From DATJKD01 sp963834855 (GTDB taxonomy: Bacteria > Pseudomonadota > Gammaproteobacteria > Steroidobacterales > Steroidobacteraceae), in assembly GCA_963834855.1 (NCBI GenBank), contig CAWIDH010000026.1:11917-75916 (forward strand): 64,000 bases of DNA. The letters are read 5' to 3'. Positions 8,847 through 18,807 of this stretch are shown in pieces. The position numbers and the translations under genes were made by a program. The notes under the pieces are model-generated. The model did not search any database. It worked only from the letters and a program-made list of their open reading frames with translations, and was not told the DNA's origin. Each line of letters starts with the position of its first letter. Positions within the stretch are counted from its first letter, which is position 1.

Positions 8847-9860
8847 CAGGGATGCCCGAGCCGGCGGATCGCGTGTTCGTGCCGCGCGATCCGCGCGAAT
8901 GCCCTGTTGTGCCTGGTATCCCAGCTTCCGCGACAGAGTGTCCCAGCGGGTCGTCTCATGGTCCAGCAGGAGGCCACGCGTAAACTGCCCGACCTGCCGG
9001 CCGGTGCCGCGCGAGCGGCCCAGGCCCCACGCGACCGCCGCGGAGACAGCCCCGAACGAGGACAGGGCCAGGCCGCTCGCGAGACCCGCCGCCATCGGCG
9101 GCACCTGCTTCATGATGAGAAAAGCCAGGCCGGCCGCGATACACACCTGCACCGCGTGGCCGATCTGGATGCTGCCGCCCGCGCCCGCGGCGTGTTCGGC
9201 GGCCGCCGACACGACCTGCATCATGAGCGCGGCCACCAGCACGGTGAGAACGGTGACGAAGCCGTAGTTCGCCAGCTGCGCGATCCAGGATTCGAAGAAG
9301 CGCTTGCTCGTCTCGAAGAGGAGCAGCACGATGAAGAACGGCCCCAGCGCGATCAGCACCGAGAGCGCAATCTTGGACAGGGCGAGCAGGAACATCGTAT
9401 ACACGGCCGTGAGCCCTACGATCAGGTAGACGGCCAAGCCGGCGAGATAGAAGCTGAAGTCTCCGTCGAGAATGCCGCCCTTCTCGAGCAGGAACGCGCC
9501 GGCGTCGTCGCCATCGAGCAGGATCTCATCGACGATCCCGACGGAATCGTGGGCACCCGCGATGCCGGCCGCCAGAACGCCCGGCGCACGGAAGAAGGTA
9601 TCGACGATCAGGCTGTTGAAGAGCCACAGCTGCAGCGATGCGCCCAGCACCACGGCCAGCGTGACCAGGCGCTTCACGCCGGTGATAAACGGCTCGTCGA
9701 TCTTGCCGATCAACTGCAGGTACCCCCACACGGCCACGTAGAAGATGCCCAGTGCCACGATCGCCGGTTGGAGCAGCTCAGCGATCCGCGCGGTGTTATC
9801 CCCGATGTACGTGGCGAGGAGCGTGTTGAGCCAGAGGTCGAATTCGGCGAAGAAGCCCAT
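8846..9860 (-). CDS. virB6: VirB6/TrbL-type polytopic membrane protein
   Basis: Inner-membrane channel subunit with about six hydrophobic segments, including LLQPAIVALGIFYVAVWGYLQ near the N-terminus and the conserved region with LSKIALSVLIALGPFFIVLLLFE and FFESWIAQLANYGF. These match VirB6/TrbL. The C-terminus shifts frame near 8890; the corrected end reads ARHEHAIRRLGHP and overlaps the next start. Length about 338 residues. Confidence 0.82.
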
Positions 9861-9874
9861 TGCGGCACCTCCCG

Positions 9875-10204
9875 TCAGCGGGTCCCGTCGTCCGCTTCGT
9901 CAACGGGCCGATCGACCGTGTCCGCGGGCGCGTCGTCCTTGCGGGGCGGCGGCAACCGAACTGGTGGCAGGTCGCGCAGGGAGCGACGCTCGTCCATCTG
10001 CGCCGCCTCCCGCGCGTTGATGCAGTCGGGCGTGTCCCCCAGCGTGCCGGGATCGCTCTCGCAGCGGGCGAGCTGTCCGCGTCGCAGCTCGGCGTCGGCA
10101 CGGTAATCTTCGACGGTGTGTTGGGCACGGTCGGCCGAAGGCGAACAAGCGGCGACGGCCACCGCCGCCGCGAGTCCACACCAATGCCAGCGCGTAGGCG
10201 CCAC
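9875..10204 (-). CDS. eexN: EexN-like entry-exclusion lipoprotein
   Basis: A 109-residue lipoprotein with signal peptide and lipobox (AVAVAACSPS). The mature part reads HTVEDYRADAELRRGQLARC followed by ESDPGTLGDTPDCINAREA, the signature of EexN, a lipoprotein that blocks redundant conjugation into a cell already carrying the element. It lies between virB5 and virB6, the expected place. The C-terminal tail is charged and probably variable. Confidence 0.75.
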   Translation of the reverse strand: MAPTRWHWCGLAAAVAVAACSPSADRAQHTVEDYRADAELRRGQLARCESDPGTLGDTPDCINAREAAQMDERRSLRDLPPVRLPPPRKDDAPADTVDRPVDEADDGTR

Positions 10205-10213
10205 GTCCCGTGC

Positions 10214-10903
10214 TCAATCGTTCAACCCGATCGCCGGCAGGCGCCGCAGCGAGCCGATGCTCGCGATGGCGTGCTCGCGCGCGCGCTGCCGGCGCGCCCA
10301 CTCCTCCGCCTGTGCGGTGTGGAAGAGCAGCACAAGCTTCGTCTGCTCGTTCTGCAGCATGGCCTGCTCGGCCGAAATCCGGGCCTGCAGATCGAGCGCC
10401 GCCTTCTGGTCCTGGGCTGAGCCAATCGCGTCGATGAGCTGCTGGAGGGCCTCGAATCGGCTGCTCGTCGTCTCCAGGGCCTGCCGCGTCGTGACCTGCA
10501 GCATCGCCGCCCCCCGCCGCGCCTCCTCGAGCTGCGTGCGCTCCTCCACGGAGAGGCGGGCGACCTGCTGCGGGGTCAGCACGGCGTTCGCGGCAAGGGT
10601 GGACTCGACTTGCTCGGCCAGCGCGCGATAGCTCGCACTTGCCTGGCGCAACACCGCATCGAGCGTGGCCCAGTCCGGCGGCAGGTAGTTGCGCGGCGTG
10701 CCCGACAGCAACTGCTCCATGCCGCGCTGACCCGTCATCGACTGGTAGGTCGCCTGCGCCTGCGCGAGCTGCTCGCGCAGGGTTTCGATCTGTGCAATGA
10801 GCTGGTCGATGGCCCTGACATCCACCACCGCCATCGCCGCCTGTGCGCCGGGCGCTATCCAGGCGCACGAGAGTACCGCCATCAAGACGACTCGCTTCGA
10901 CAT
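10214..10903 (-). CDS. virB5: VirB5-type minor pilin
   Basis: 229 residues with a cleavable signal peptide (VLMAVLSCAWIAPGAQA). The mature protein is mostly helical with Gln/Glu-rich repeats (IDQLIAQIETLREQLAQAQA) and the family-typical TGQRGMEQLL and RNYLPPDW. VirB5/TrbJ proteins sit at the pilus tip and help mating contact. Intact as read. It overlaps virB4 by 22 bases and is followed 9 bases later by the exclusion lipoprotein. Confidence 0.82.
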   Translation of the reverse strand: MSKRVVLMAVLSCAWIAPGAQAAMAVVDVRAIDQLIAQIETLREQLAQAQATYQSMTGQRGMEQLLSGTPRNYLPPDWATLDAVLRQASASYRALAEQVESTLAANAVLTPQQVARLSVEERTQLEEARRGAAMLQVTTRQALETTSSRFEALQQLIDAIGSAQDQKAALDLQARISAEQAMLQNEQTKLVLLFHTAQAEEWARRQRAREHAIASIGSLRRLPAIGLND

Positions 10904-13339
10904 GACTCGCCCTCCTGTGCCAGGAACTTCGGCAACCAGTGCGTCGGATCCGCGCCCACCTCGGCGATGAGCCGGTGGACCTCGTCGACGGTGCTGGCGC
11001 GCCCCGAGATCACCTTCAACTCCGCATCAAACCCTTTCAGGTCGAGCTCGCAGACCACGCTGTGATGGCCCTGCTTGATGAGAAACATGCGCGAGCCGGG
11101 CTCGAGCTGCTCCTTGATCAGCGCGAACTCGCGCTCGGAAAGCCCGAAGCCATCCATGTAGTCGTCTGCCGCGGCGTCGGCGTTCGGAAAGAACACCTTG
11201 GTGGGCGTCTGCTCGATGATCGTCCGGCTGATCGCGCTCTCCAGCACATCGCCAGGGCTCTGCGTCGCCATGCACATCACAGCATTCAACTTGCGCCACG
11301 TCTTGGGCGCGTCCCGCGCGAACGTCTCGAAGGCGGGATCCGCGAGGAGCCGCCAGAATTCATCTATCCAGCACACGAGCCGGCGGCCGTCGAGCAGCTG
11401 CCGAATCAGGTGAAAGAGATAGAGTGTCAGCGGGACTCGCGTGACCGCGTTGTCCAGAAAGTCGGTGACGTCCACACCGAAGAGCGTGGTGCAGGCCAAG
11501 CAGTCCGAGAGCTCATCGCGGGGCTGGTCGAACACCCAGGCGTAGTCGCCGCCCGCGTCTTCGCACCAGCGCCGGAGCCGCGCATGCACGCCCTCGGCGC
11601 GCGTGGCGTCCGTGAACTCGATGAGCCGCGAGAGCCGCCGCGCCTCGCGGTCCAGCGCGAGCGTGCCGTGCAACGCGTGATCGAGGTCCGCCTCCTCGCG
11701 GACCGACAGCGCTGCCGGGCCACCAACGAGGCTCCGCAGCCAGGCCTTCAGGAACTCGACGTTGCTCGCGGTCGGCAACAGCTGCAGCGGGTTACAACCG
11801 GTCGGGTGACCGTTCTTGAGTGGCAGGTACGTTCCGCCCATCGCTCTGACCAGGATCTCCAGGCCGCGATCCTTGTCGATGACGATCTGCGTCACGCCCT
11901 GGCGAGAGAGCATCGCCGCCAGAAAGCCGATGAAGACCGTCTTGCCGGAGCCCGTCGGGCCGCAGATAAAGCTATGTCCAGTGTCCTTGCGGCTTCCGCC
12001 ATCCGCATCCCGCGGGTCGCTAGCGTGCAGCGAGAAATAGTACGGCGAGCGGGCACTGGTGATCAGTAGCGCGAGCGCTTCGCCCCAGTGGTTGCCCGCG
12101 GCGCCGGCCGCAGGGATAGTTGTGAAACGCCGCCTGCGCCGAGAAGTTGCGGGAGGTGATCGGTGCCTTGCGCGGGCGCATCGAAAAGCAGCCGGGCAGT
12201 TGCGCCCAGTAAGCGGCTTCGAGCGCGAGATCCTCGCGCGCCACCGTCATTCCGGTATCCGACAGGAGCGTACGGGCGTGCGCCACGTCGGCATTCAACC
12301 TCTGCAGCGCTCGTTCGTTGGAGCCGCTGGCCGGCGGCGAAGCGGGCTCGGTCAGCACCTGCAGGCTCAAGTGGTGATCGCCCATGACGAACACGTTGCC
12401 GGTTAGCTCATCGAGCGCGTCCTTGAGGTCCTCCGCCTGCGTCACGGCAAAGTCGCCTGCGTTCGACATCTGGTGGTACTGCCGCTGTAGCAGGCCCTGC
12501 CCCGCCGCCTTCGTCAGGAAGGTGAACGATTGCGTGAGCACGAAGGGAAACGGCGCGGATAGCAGCCCGTCATACAGACCCACGACTGCCGATGTTGGGT
12601 ACTCCTTGATGCCGAGGATTGCGCCGAAGCGGGTTTCCGACGCCGAGCGGTACTCGATGGTCTCGGTTCCGAAGATCACACGGGACGTGGCGAGGACTTC
12701 ATTGACCGGCGCGCGCGGCAACGGGACACGCTGGCGACCGGCATTGACCAGTAGCGCCATGAATTCCAGCACGTGGGAATATGGCCGTCCGGCGCATTCG
12801 TACACGCCAAGACTTTCCGGCTCGTAGCGGTCCAGCGACGAGACGAGTGTCTGCCTGAGCTTGTCGCAACCGTCCAGTGCGTCGGCCAACTGGACGGTGC
12901 TGCTGTCGTGCGCTGCTCCCCGAACGAGCCTTGCAGCCCAGCTCGAGGCCACCCCGCTCACCGGCCGGTACACGACGGAGAGGTAGAGCTCGTTCACCAT
13001 CAGGGTCTCCGCGGCGAGGCGCGCGCGGTACCTGGCTGCGAGCGCATCGGCGAACGCACTGCCCTGCCCGCCGGCCGCCGCGGTCTGCTCGCGCCGGCGC
13101 ACCACGTGCGTCCACAGCGCGACCTGCGGACTGGCGATGTTTCGCCACAGCACGTTCAAGCGCTCGTGCCAGTTGTTGAGCACTTCGTCGTCGGCGCTCT
13201 CGAAGCTCGCACCGCCTAGCTTGAGCACCTGGACGTAGTCACCGCTCGCGGTACGCACGACCTCGGGAGCGACGTGCGCGGTGTAGGGAATCCGGCCGGC
13301 GGCCGGCAGTTCGCGCCGCAGCGCACCGGCGCGTTTCAT
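10882..13339 (-). CDS. virB4: VirB4-type ATPase (frame broken)
   Basis: The largest secretion ATPase, required for pilus assembly and transfer. The first two thirds begin MKRAGALRRELPAAGRIPYT. The ATPase part starts after a shift near 12110; the Walker A is FICGPTGSGKTVFIGF and the Walker B is LVCWIDEFWRLL, followed by MCMATQSPGDVLESAISRT. Corrected length about 818 residues, normal. The start is set by an ATGA overlap with the virB3 stop. Highly diagnostic of the CagE/TrbE/VirB4 family. Confidence 0.88.
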
Positions 13340-13728
13340 GCGCGGGCTCCGGGAGCCGTTGAGGAGGACACGACCGCGGCCACAGGTGCGCGACGGCGTC
13401 CCGCGAGATCCGGCAGATCCAGCCGGAGTGGGCTGTAGCTCGCGCCGCGCCAGAACCGGAGGCTCGAGAGGTAACCCAGCAGTCGGGTCTTCGCCCACGC
13501 CAGCAGCAGGTCGAAGTACCGCGGATCGCGGGCGCACAGCAGCGCACATACCCCGTGAATCGGCAGCGCCAGCAGGAGCGTCAGGAGGTTCTTGGTCAGC
13601 AGAAACGCCTCCATCGTGACCACCAGGTTCACGAGCATGGCGACGTAGGTGACACCAAATCGCATCGGCGGTCGGGTGACCGCCACAAAGAGCGGGTCGA
13701 CGGCCAGTCCGGCGTTGCGGGTGCGCAC
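13336..13728 (-). CDS. virB3: VirB3-type inner-membrane protein
   Basis: About 130 residues. The typical VirB3 opening VDPLFVAVTRPPMRFGVTY is present, followed by two hydrophobic stretches (VAMLVNLVVTMEAFLL, LLTLLLALPIHGVCALL) and CARDPRYFDLLLAWAKT. I chose the GTG at 13728 because an upstream in-frame extension overlaps virB2 and has no family similarity. It is translationally coupled to virB4. Confidence 0.85.
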   Translation of the reverse strand: MRTRNAGLAVDPLFVAVTRPPMRFGVTYVAMLVNLVVTMEAFLLTKNLLTLLLALPIHGVCALLCARDPRYFDLLLAWAKTRLLGYLSSLRFWRGASYSPLRLDLPDLAGRRRAPVAAVVSSSTAPGARA

Positions 13729-13736
13729 GCTGGTCC

Positions 13737-14036
13737 CTACACGCCGAAAAGCCCGCGGATCCAGGCGACAATCTGCGGAGAGCCGAAGATCGCGGCGATC
13801 CCGACGATCGCCCCGATCACCCATCCCCAGGAGATCCGCCCGACCGCTGCCGCGATCGCAAGCCCGATGACGATGAGGATCGCGATCGGTGTCGCGATCG
13901 TCAGGGCGAAGGTCACCAGCGAATTCGCGCCCGTGTCGAAGGGGGACGCCTGGGCCAGCGTGACGGACGGCAGCGCGAGCGCGGAAAGGCCAGTCAGAGT
14001 CGCCCCGCCAACCCGCATCGTGTCTGCGCTTTTCAC
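13737..14036 (-). CDS. virB2: VirB2-type pilin precursor
   Basis: 99 residues: a signal peptide ending near LPSVTLAQA, then a short pilin with two membrane helices (LVTFALTIATPIAILIVIGLAIAAAV and WGWVIGAIVGIAAIFGSPQIVAWI) joined by a small GRIS loop, the standard VirB2 layout. GTG start with GGGAG upstream. It is the first gene of the transfer operon, so the promoter should lie within 14040-14370. Confidence 0.85.
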   Translation of the reverse strand: MKSADTMRVGGATLTGLSALALPSVTLAQASPFDTGANSLVTFALTIATPIAILIVIGLAIAAAVGRISWGWVIGAIVGIAAIFGSPQIVAWIRGLFGV

Positions 14037-14376
14037 CGCCAGTGCTCCCGTGTCTTGTCCTCCTATCGGATCACCGTCTCGGAAAGCCGGGCACGGGAGG
14101 ATTCAAGGGGAAACACCCCCATACTTGCACCCTTATCCACGCGTCACGGGGTAGGCACATTTCTTCTCTCCGCGCACCACGCACTTCTCACGAATTCCCT
14201 CACTTATTCATGTTGCGTTCGGATACCGCGGTCTGCTAATCATCGCTGCGCGCGTGCGGTTGCCCGTCCTTGTCGGCCTGGGCCGCTCGAGCGAAGGCTG
14301 CGCTCTGACACCGAGCAGCCCTTGCTCGACCGTACGCGGGCATGGCCCGCGGATCGTCGGAAATCAGACGTTTGAC
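14037..14376. other. probable control region upstream of the transfer operon
   Basis: About 340 bases with no convincing gene, between virB2 and the end of the oppositely placed regulatory gene. It is less GC-rich than the flanks and should hold the promoter for virB2 onwards on the minus strand. I could not find a clear sigma-70 box pair. An FlhC-like activator encoded nearby could control it through a non-consensus promoter. Confidence 0.35.
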
Positions 14377-15108
14377 CTATGAAGGACCCGAACGAGACTC
14401 AGCACGCGATGTGCTTGAGGGTTGGCGCTTGGAAGAGCTTCGAGTGGCGTATGACTTCAGTGCAGTTACGAGATCACCAACCAGCCGCAACTCGGCCTGC
14501 AATCGAGCCTCTGCAAACGCGTTCTCATCATTCTTTTGCGCTGCCAGGATCAGGTTCCTCCACAGGTCCGGACAATTGCCCCATCGGGGGCCGACATCGT
14601 GGGTGAAAGTCGACGCGATGCGGCGTATGTCGGTCGTAGATAGGCCACCAATCGCCGCCGAGACTTCCCGGCTCATGCCCACTATCAGACAGGACACAAG
14701 CCGATCCGACTGAGCCATATGCCAAGCGAACATGAGCGTCTCGTGCATCAACTGCTCCCCCTGGCTGCTTGGCCGCCGGCCTTCAACCTCGGCTTCTCGC
14801 TGAAGTCCGCACATCGGATCTCTCACCTGCTCCCACCACGCGATGTCGGTGAAATGAACGTCCACGATGACGAACGGAAGTCGAGCAACCCGGCGCCTCG
14901 TCGCGACGTCGAGACTGCGCCAGAGTCGCAGCTCCTGCCGCATGGCGATCGAGTCTTCGCATTCCCCGTCGCACGCTGCCTGCGCCAGGAGCTCCAAGCA
15001 CCGTTCATTGAGGCGGTGAACCAGATCCAGCGATCGCGTGCCTTTCCATCTTGGCGGCGAGGGAACGACGTCTCGGCCGGCTGCAGTTTGGTTCAACTCG
15101 TAGGACAT
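14377..15108 (-). CDS. hypothetical protein divergent from FlhC-like regulator
   Basis: 243 residues, mainly helical, no signal peptide. Distinct blocks are DLVHRLNERCLELLAQAA, ARLPFVIVDVHFTDIAWWEQV and TFTHDVGPRWGNCPDLWRNL. I do not recognise a named family. Its position, divergent from an FlhC-type activator and next to the transfer operon promoter, suggests a regulatory partner for element transfer, as FlhC-like proteins usually act with a second subunit. The last 20 residues are Ser/Arg-rich and may be a frameshifted tail. Confidence 0.55.
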   Translation of the reverse strand: MSYELNQTAAGRDVVPSPPRWKGTRSLDLVHRLNERCLELLAQAACDGECEDSIAMRQELRLWRSLDVATRRRVARLPFVIVDVHFTDIAWWEQVRDPMCGLQREAEVEGRRPSSQGEQLMHETLMFAWHMAQSDRLVSCLIVGMSREVSAAIGGLSTTDIRRIASTFTHDVGPRWGNCPDLWRNLILAAQKNDENAFAEARLQAELRLVGDLVTALKSYATRSSSKRQPSSTSRAESRSGPS

Positions 15109-15289
15109 GAGTGTCTCCCAGAGATTGGGGTGGCATTCTCCGGATCGACGCCTGTGAGATCACTTGGCGATTCCGGGCGAAATCCCGCCAAACGCGCTGG
15201 AAGCGTGGCCGCCGTGGCGATCGCGGTAAATGCGAGTTCTTTCGGAAACCGGCAAGTAAATCGCCGTGATTCTAGGGAGGGACTGTGTT

Positions 15290-15950
15290 ATGGACCTGCC
15301 TGTCACGGACGACCAGATCGGCCGTTACTTTCGCCGTCGACAACTTGGCCTGCGCCTGCTCGCGCACGGGGCGCGTGCCCAAACCGTGCAAGCCTGGAGT
15401 GGCCTGACGCGCGATCAACTCGTGACTCTCCGACGCCGCTGGGCCATTAACGCCCACGATCGACGCCGAGGCCCGTCGCCCTCCTCCTTCGACGTCTTCT
15501 TTCGCTCGACGCGAACCTGCAACCGTGCCGCACTACTCGCGGGTCTGTTTCACATTGTCGGCGTGGTTTCGTCGAAACGAGGCAGGAAGCGCGGTAGAGC
15601 GGCTTCGCTCGCTGGAGAAGGGCGAGCTGCTTTGCGAGACCTTTGAGCTGCTGAGGGAATGGCAGCCTTCGGCGGACATCGACTTTGAACAAGCGGTGCT
15701 GCTAGCGGTTGGCCTCGCAGGCGATCACGCGGTGGAGCTCCGGAATTGCGCTCGCTGCGCCGGCGTCATGTTGATCGACAAGCTCGGGCCGAGCGCGGAT
15801 ACCTGTGGGCACTGCCGAAGGGGCGCACGTTCACGGCCCCGTACTACCGGGCGGGGGCTCGATAACGTGGCGCAGCCAAGTGATGCACCTGATGCAACGG
15901 AGGACGCCCCGATCTCGTTTGATCACGGCAGCAGTACGAACGGGCGGTAA
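15290..15950 (+). CDS. FlhC-like transcriptional activator (frame broken)
   Basis: The N-terminal half (GRYFRRRQLGLRLLAHGARAQ, WSGLTRDQLVTLRRRW, GPSPSSFDVFF) matches the DNA-binding part of FlhC and of the SetC activator of SXT-type elements. A shift near 15520 leads to PHYSRVCFTLSAW, and the C-terminus has two Cys pairs (CARC, CGHC) fitting the zinc site of FlhC. Start chosen for the AGGGAGG ribosome site 8 bases before ATG 15290. On elements of this kind FlhC-like proteins switch on transfer genes; that role here is inferred. Confidence 0.65.
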
Positions 15951-16081
15951 ATCGACGATCTCGAAGCCGTCCAAATGTTGCAGCCCGGAACGGCTACGAT
16001 TCGTAGACTATTGCAGGTAGCGAGCAGGGGCGTGCGCGGATATCGTCAGAGGCGACGGGCATTCGGTAAAGCTCAAGCGCC

Positions 16082-16384
16082 CTAATCTCTGATGAACAAA
16101 GAAATCAGCAAATAGTAGAGAACCAGGATCACGCCGAAGCTCAGGGAAATACCCAGCACTTGCAGGAAGGGGAACCTGGGACCCGCGGCGGAAAGTTCGA
16201 ACGTGATCGCCGCCAAGACGCCAAGGACAAGTATCGAGCCGCAGGCGAGTCGAACGAGGGGTTCCAGCAGTAACAGCACACCCACGATAGGGAGACCCAC
16301 GGCTTTCCGCAGCGCGCGCACAACCGTCCCCAAGCTGGGGTGTTTGCCTTCGAACTCCGCGTGCAGGGTCGTTGGTGCTCTCAT
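16082..16384 (-). CDS. small two-segment membrane protein
   Basis: 100 residues with start MRAPTTLHAEFEG. Two long hydrophobic regions (VGLPIVGVLLLLEPLVRLACG plus LVLGVLAAITFEL, and VLGISLSFGVILVLYYLLISLF) imply three or four membrane helices. A longer frame exists upstream to 16672 but its translation is not protein-like. Similar small membrane proteins travel with integrative elements; no function is known to me. Confidence 0.5.
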   Translation of the reverse strand: MRAPTTLHAEFEGKHPSLGTVVRALRKAVGLPIVGVLLLLEPLVRLACGSILVLGVLAAITFELSAAGPRFPFLQVLGISLSFGVILVLYYLLISLFIRD

Positions 16385-16595
16385 GGCAGGCGGACTGTAA
16401 GCGGGTCGCGCCGTGGTCTGCAAGCTACATCGACGGCGGCGCCGAGTATGGCCCATTTCTCGCGTGAAACTTCGCCGGCGTCGGTGCATTGCGTGACATT
16501 TGCGCCGTTTTGTCCCGAATTCTTGCGCGTGTCTTTCTCGACGAGTTGGCTGAACCTTACCCCTCGGTTGCTTCATCAAGCGAGAGCACAACCCC

Positions 16596-16988
16596 ATGCA
16601 AGGCAACTCAGCCCTATCCAACCGGGCGAACCCGAAAGCAAAGTCCTCCCCTCCAATCTCTCCTTGGATCAATGAACGCTATCCACCGCTGGGCGAAATC
16701 CTGAGCGCCCATGATGTCGCACGACTAACACGGCGCCCTCCGTGGCTGCTCGTCGGCCTCAGCTTGATCGGACGGTTTCCGAAGAGAGCGCGCTTCTACG
16801 GGCGAAGGCTTGGGTGGTGGCGATCGGAAGTGTTGGCATGGATGGCGCGGGACTTGGCGCCGGAACATCATCGAATAGCGTCGCCCCGATGCGGTTCGAG
16901 AAGGCGTCCTCGGCCCGCGTGCTTGTCGCTGGGCCCGGCCTGTTCTTCGCGCCGGAGGGGAACCGATCGCGAGCAGCCTGGCATCTGA
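16596..16988 (+). CDS. AlpA-family DNA-binding protein (possible excisionase)
   Basis: The core ILSAHDVARLTRRPPWLL, then FPKRARFYGRRLGWWRSEV and LAWMAR is the winged-helix-like fold of AlpA/excisionase regulators (consensus: helix-turn-helix, FPxxxRxGxRxxGWxxxEVxxWL). AlpA-type proteins activate an integrase gene or direct excision. The stop overlaps the DUF4224 start as TGATG, which supports the whole frame even though the last 40 residues are low-complexity. Together with the next two genes it forms the element's recombination module. Confidence 0.65.
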   Translation: MQGNSALSNRANPKAKSSPPISPWINERYPPLGEILSAHDVARLTRRPPWLLVGLSLIGRFPKRARFYGRRLGWWRSEVLAWMARDLAPEHHRIASPRCGSRRRPRPACLSLGPACSSRRRGTDREQPGI

Positions 16989-17209
16989 TGTTCGTCCCGT
17001 CCGAAGCACTCGAAGAGTTCACCGGCCTGAAGCGGCCGAGCGCACAGAAGCGCTTTCTCGATGTGCTGGGCATCAAGAACATCGAGCGCCTCGACGGCAG
17101 CCTCGCCGTGCGCCAGGAGGAGATCGACGCGCACACGCTTAGCAAGCCGCCGAAGGACAGCAAGCGACGCAGGACGCTCAATTTGTCCCTGCTGAGTAAG
17201 ACCGGCTAA
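16988..17209 (+). CDS. DUF4224 protein
   Basis: 73 residues beginning MFVPSEALEEFTGLKRPSAQ and continuing KRFLDVLGIKNIERLDGSLAV, which matches DUF4224, a short helix-turn-helix-like family regularly found just before tyrosine integrase genes in phages and integrative elements. The last part is basic. Its start overlaps the AlpA-like stop and its stop is 4 bases before the integrase ATG. Confidence 0.7.
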   Translation: MFVPSEALEEFTGLKRPSAQKRFLDVLGIKNIERLDGSLAVRQEEIDAHTLSKPPKDSKRRRTLNLSLLSKTG

Positions 17210-17213
17210 GCTG

Positions 17214-18336
17214 ATGGCCATGGGGCGCCGAAGAAAGAAGGACAAGCACCTTCCGCAGCGCGTGTACTTCGAACACGGGCGCTACTGGTTCAAGCCGAAG
17301 AAGCCAAAGCCGACGCCGCCTGGCTGGAAGCCGCGAATCGATCTCGGCGAAACGATGTACGAGATGTACGAGCGCGCTCAAGAACCTCGTCACGCCGCGG
17401 CCGCTGCGCACGATGAACGACGTGTTCGACAAGTTCCTACTCGAGTCACTACCCGCGCTCGCTGTGCGCACGCAGAGCGACTATCGCAAGTACATCGAGC
17501 GGTTGCGCCCCGTGATCGGCGAGTGGGAACCATCAGAACTCACATCGGGCGACGTGTTCGACATTCGCAAGGCGCTCGCCGATGCCTCCGGCGTCGTACA
17601 GGCGAATCGACACATCTCGTGTCTTTCCGCCGTGATGCGCGAGAGCATCGGCTGGAAGGTGATCACGACGAATCCATGCCGCGAGCTGAAGCGTCTGCAT
17701 GAACCTGAGCGCGATCGCTACGTCGATGATGCTGAGTGGCTCGCCGTCTACGAGCTCGCGCCCAAGGTGATGCACGAGATGTCGGGCGCGATCATGCAAT
17801 GCGCGATGGATCTCGCGACGATGACCGGCCAGCGCGAAGGCGATTTGCTTCGACTGCCCTCCCACGACAAACGCGTGTACACACAGGACGGCATCGTGTT
17901 CAGGCCGGGCAAGTCGAAGCGCCGGCACCCACGTCATGGCCAGATCATCGAGACCGGCAAGACGGTGATCATCGAGTGGAGTGACGAGCTGCGGGCGGTC
18001 GTTGATCGAGCTCGCAGCATCGGCCCAAGGATGCGCCCGACGCTGATCTGCAACGAAGACGGCGAGCCGTATACGGAGAGCGGCTTTCGATCGAACTGGC
18101 ACCGACTGATGACGGCGGCCGTCGGAGGCGTGAAACGCAAGGATGGCAGCTGGATCACGGACCCGGTGATCACTGAATCGTTCACCTTCCACGATCAGCG
18201 CGCCAAGAGCGCGAGCGACGAGGAGGAGTTCGAAGAGGCGCACGATCGGCTAGCTCACGACGATCCGCGAACGACGCAGAAGGTCTATCGGCGCAAGCCG
18301 CGGCGAGCTCGAGCTGGGCGGAAAGTCGGGACGTAA
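17214..18336 (+). CDS. int: tyrosine recombinase (integrase), frame broken
   Basis: Site-specific recombinase expected to insert and excise the element at the adjacent tRNA-Phe. The N-terminus (KDKHLPQRVYFEHGRYWFKP) is the arm-binding region of phage-type integrases. After a shift near 17380 the core-binding and catalytic domains follow. Catalytic residues: Arg in MTGQREGDLLRL, His-x-x-Arg in FHDQRAKSA, an LAHDDPRTTQKVYRRK end with the Tyr nucleophile. About 373 residues once corrected. It reads toward the tRNA and ends 73 bases from the tRNA 3' end, the standard geometry for a tRNA-targeting integrase. Confidence 0.85.
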
Positions 18337-18348
18337 ATGGGCGCGAAT

Positions 18349-18396
18349 ATTCCACAGCGCTGCTTTTATTCCACAGCTCTGAAGAATAGCGCTGCT
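18349..18396. repeat. paired direct repeats between integrase and tRNA
   Basis: Two different repeats are interleaved. ATTCCACAGC occurs at 18349-18358 and 18368-18377, and AGCGCTGCT at 18356-18364 and 18388-18396. The region is AT-richer than its surroundings and lies between the int stop and the tRNA 3' end. The best reading is integrase arm or core binding sites of the attachment region; a weak terminator is an alternative. Confidence 0.5.
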
Positions 18397-18409
18397 AAGT
18401 TATTGAAAA

Positions 18410-18485
<76 letters not shown>

Positions 18486-18807
18486 ACGCGGTCGGCCGGC
18501 CGACATCGAACGGCGGGGGCCTGAAGGGGCCGGAATTAGACCCGACCGGCCGACGGGCCGTCAAGAATCGCGGCCGAGGTGCCCGCCAGCGGCCGCGGCA
18601 ACCACAACCGGCTGCGACACGACCGCCACCCGCTGCGATTGCCTGCCGCCCGTCCCCGCGAAAAACCACCCGAAATACCTGGCCAACCGGACTGGCACGG
18701 CCGTTGCTCGTAATGCCGCCGACGATCACACGGTCTATTGTCACGAGTTGCGGACGGCCGCATCCGGCAGGTGACCCGACCCCCGACCTACCCATGAGGA
18801 GTAAACG
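18486..18807. other. intergenic control region, tRNA-Phe / bufferin operon
   Basis: About 320 bases between divergently transcribed tRNA-Phe and the bufferin operon. It contains the tRNA promoter and, at its right end, the strong ribosome site GAGGAG (18796-18801). I see no clear sigma-70 boxes for the plus-strand operon. Bufferin operons I know of are driven by ECF-type sigma factors, so a non-standard promoter is plausible. Confidence 0.4.
18535..18564 (-). promoter_or_regulatory. sigma-70 promoter of tRNA-Phe
   Basis: TTGACG (18564-18559) and TCTAAT (18540-18535) on the minus strand are 18 bases apart, about 50 bases upstream of the mature tRNA 5' end. A GC-rich stretch follows the -10 box, as in stringently controlled stable-RNA promoters. 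Confidence 0.65.
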
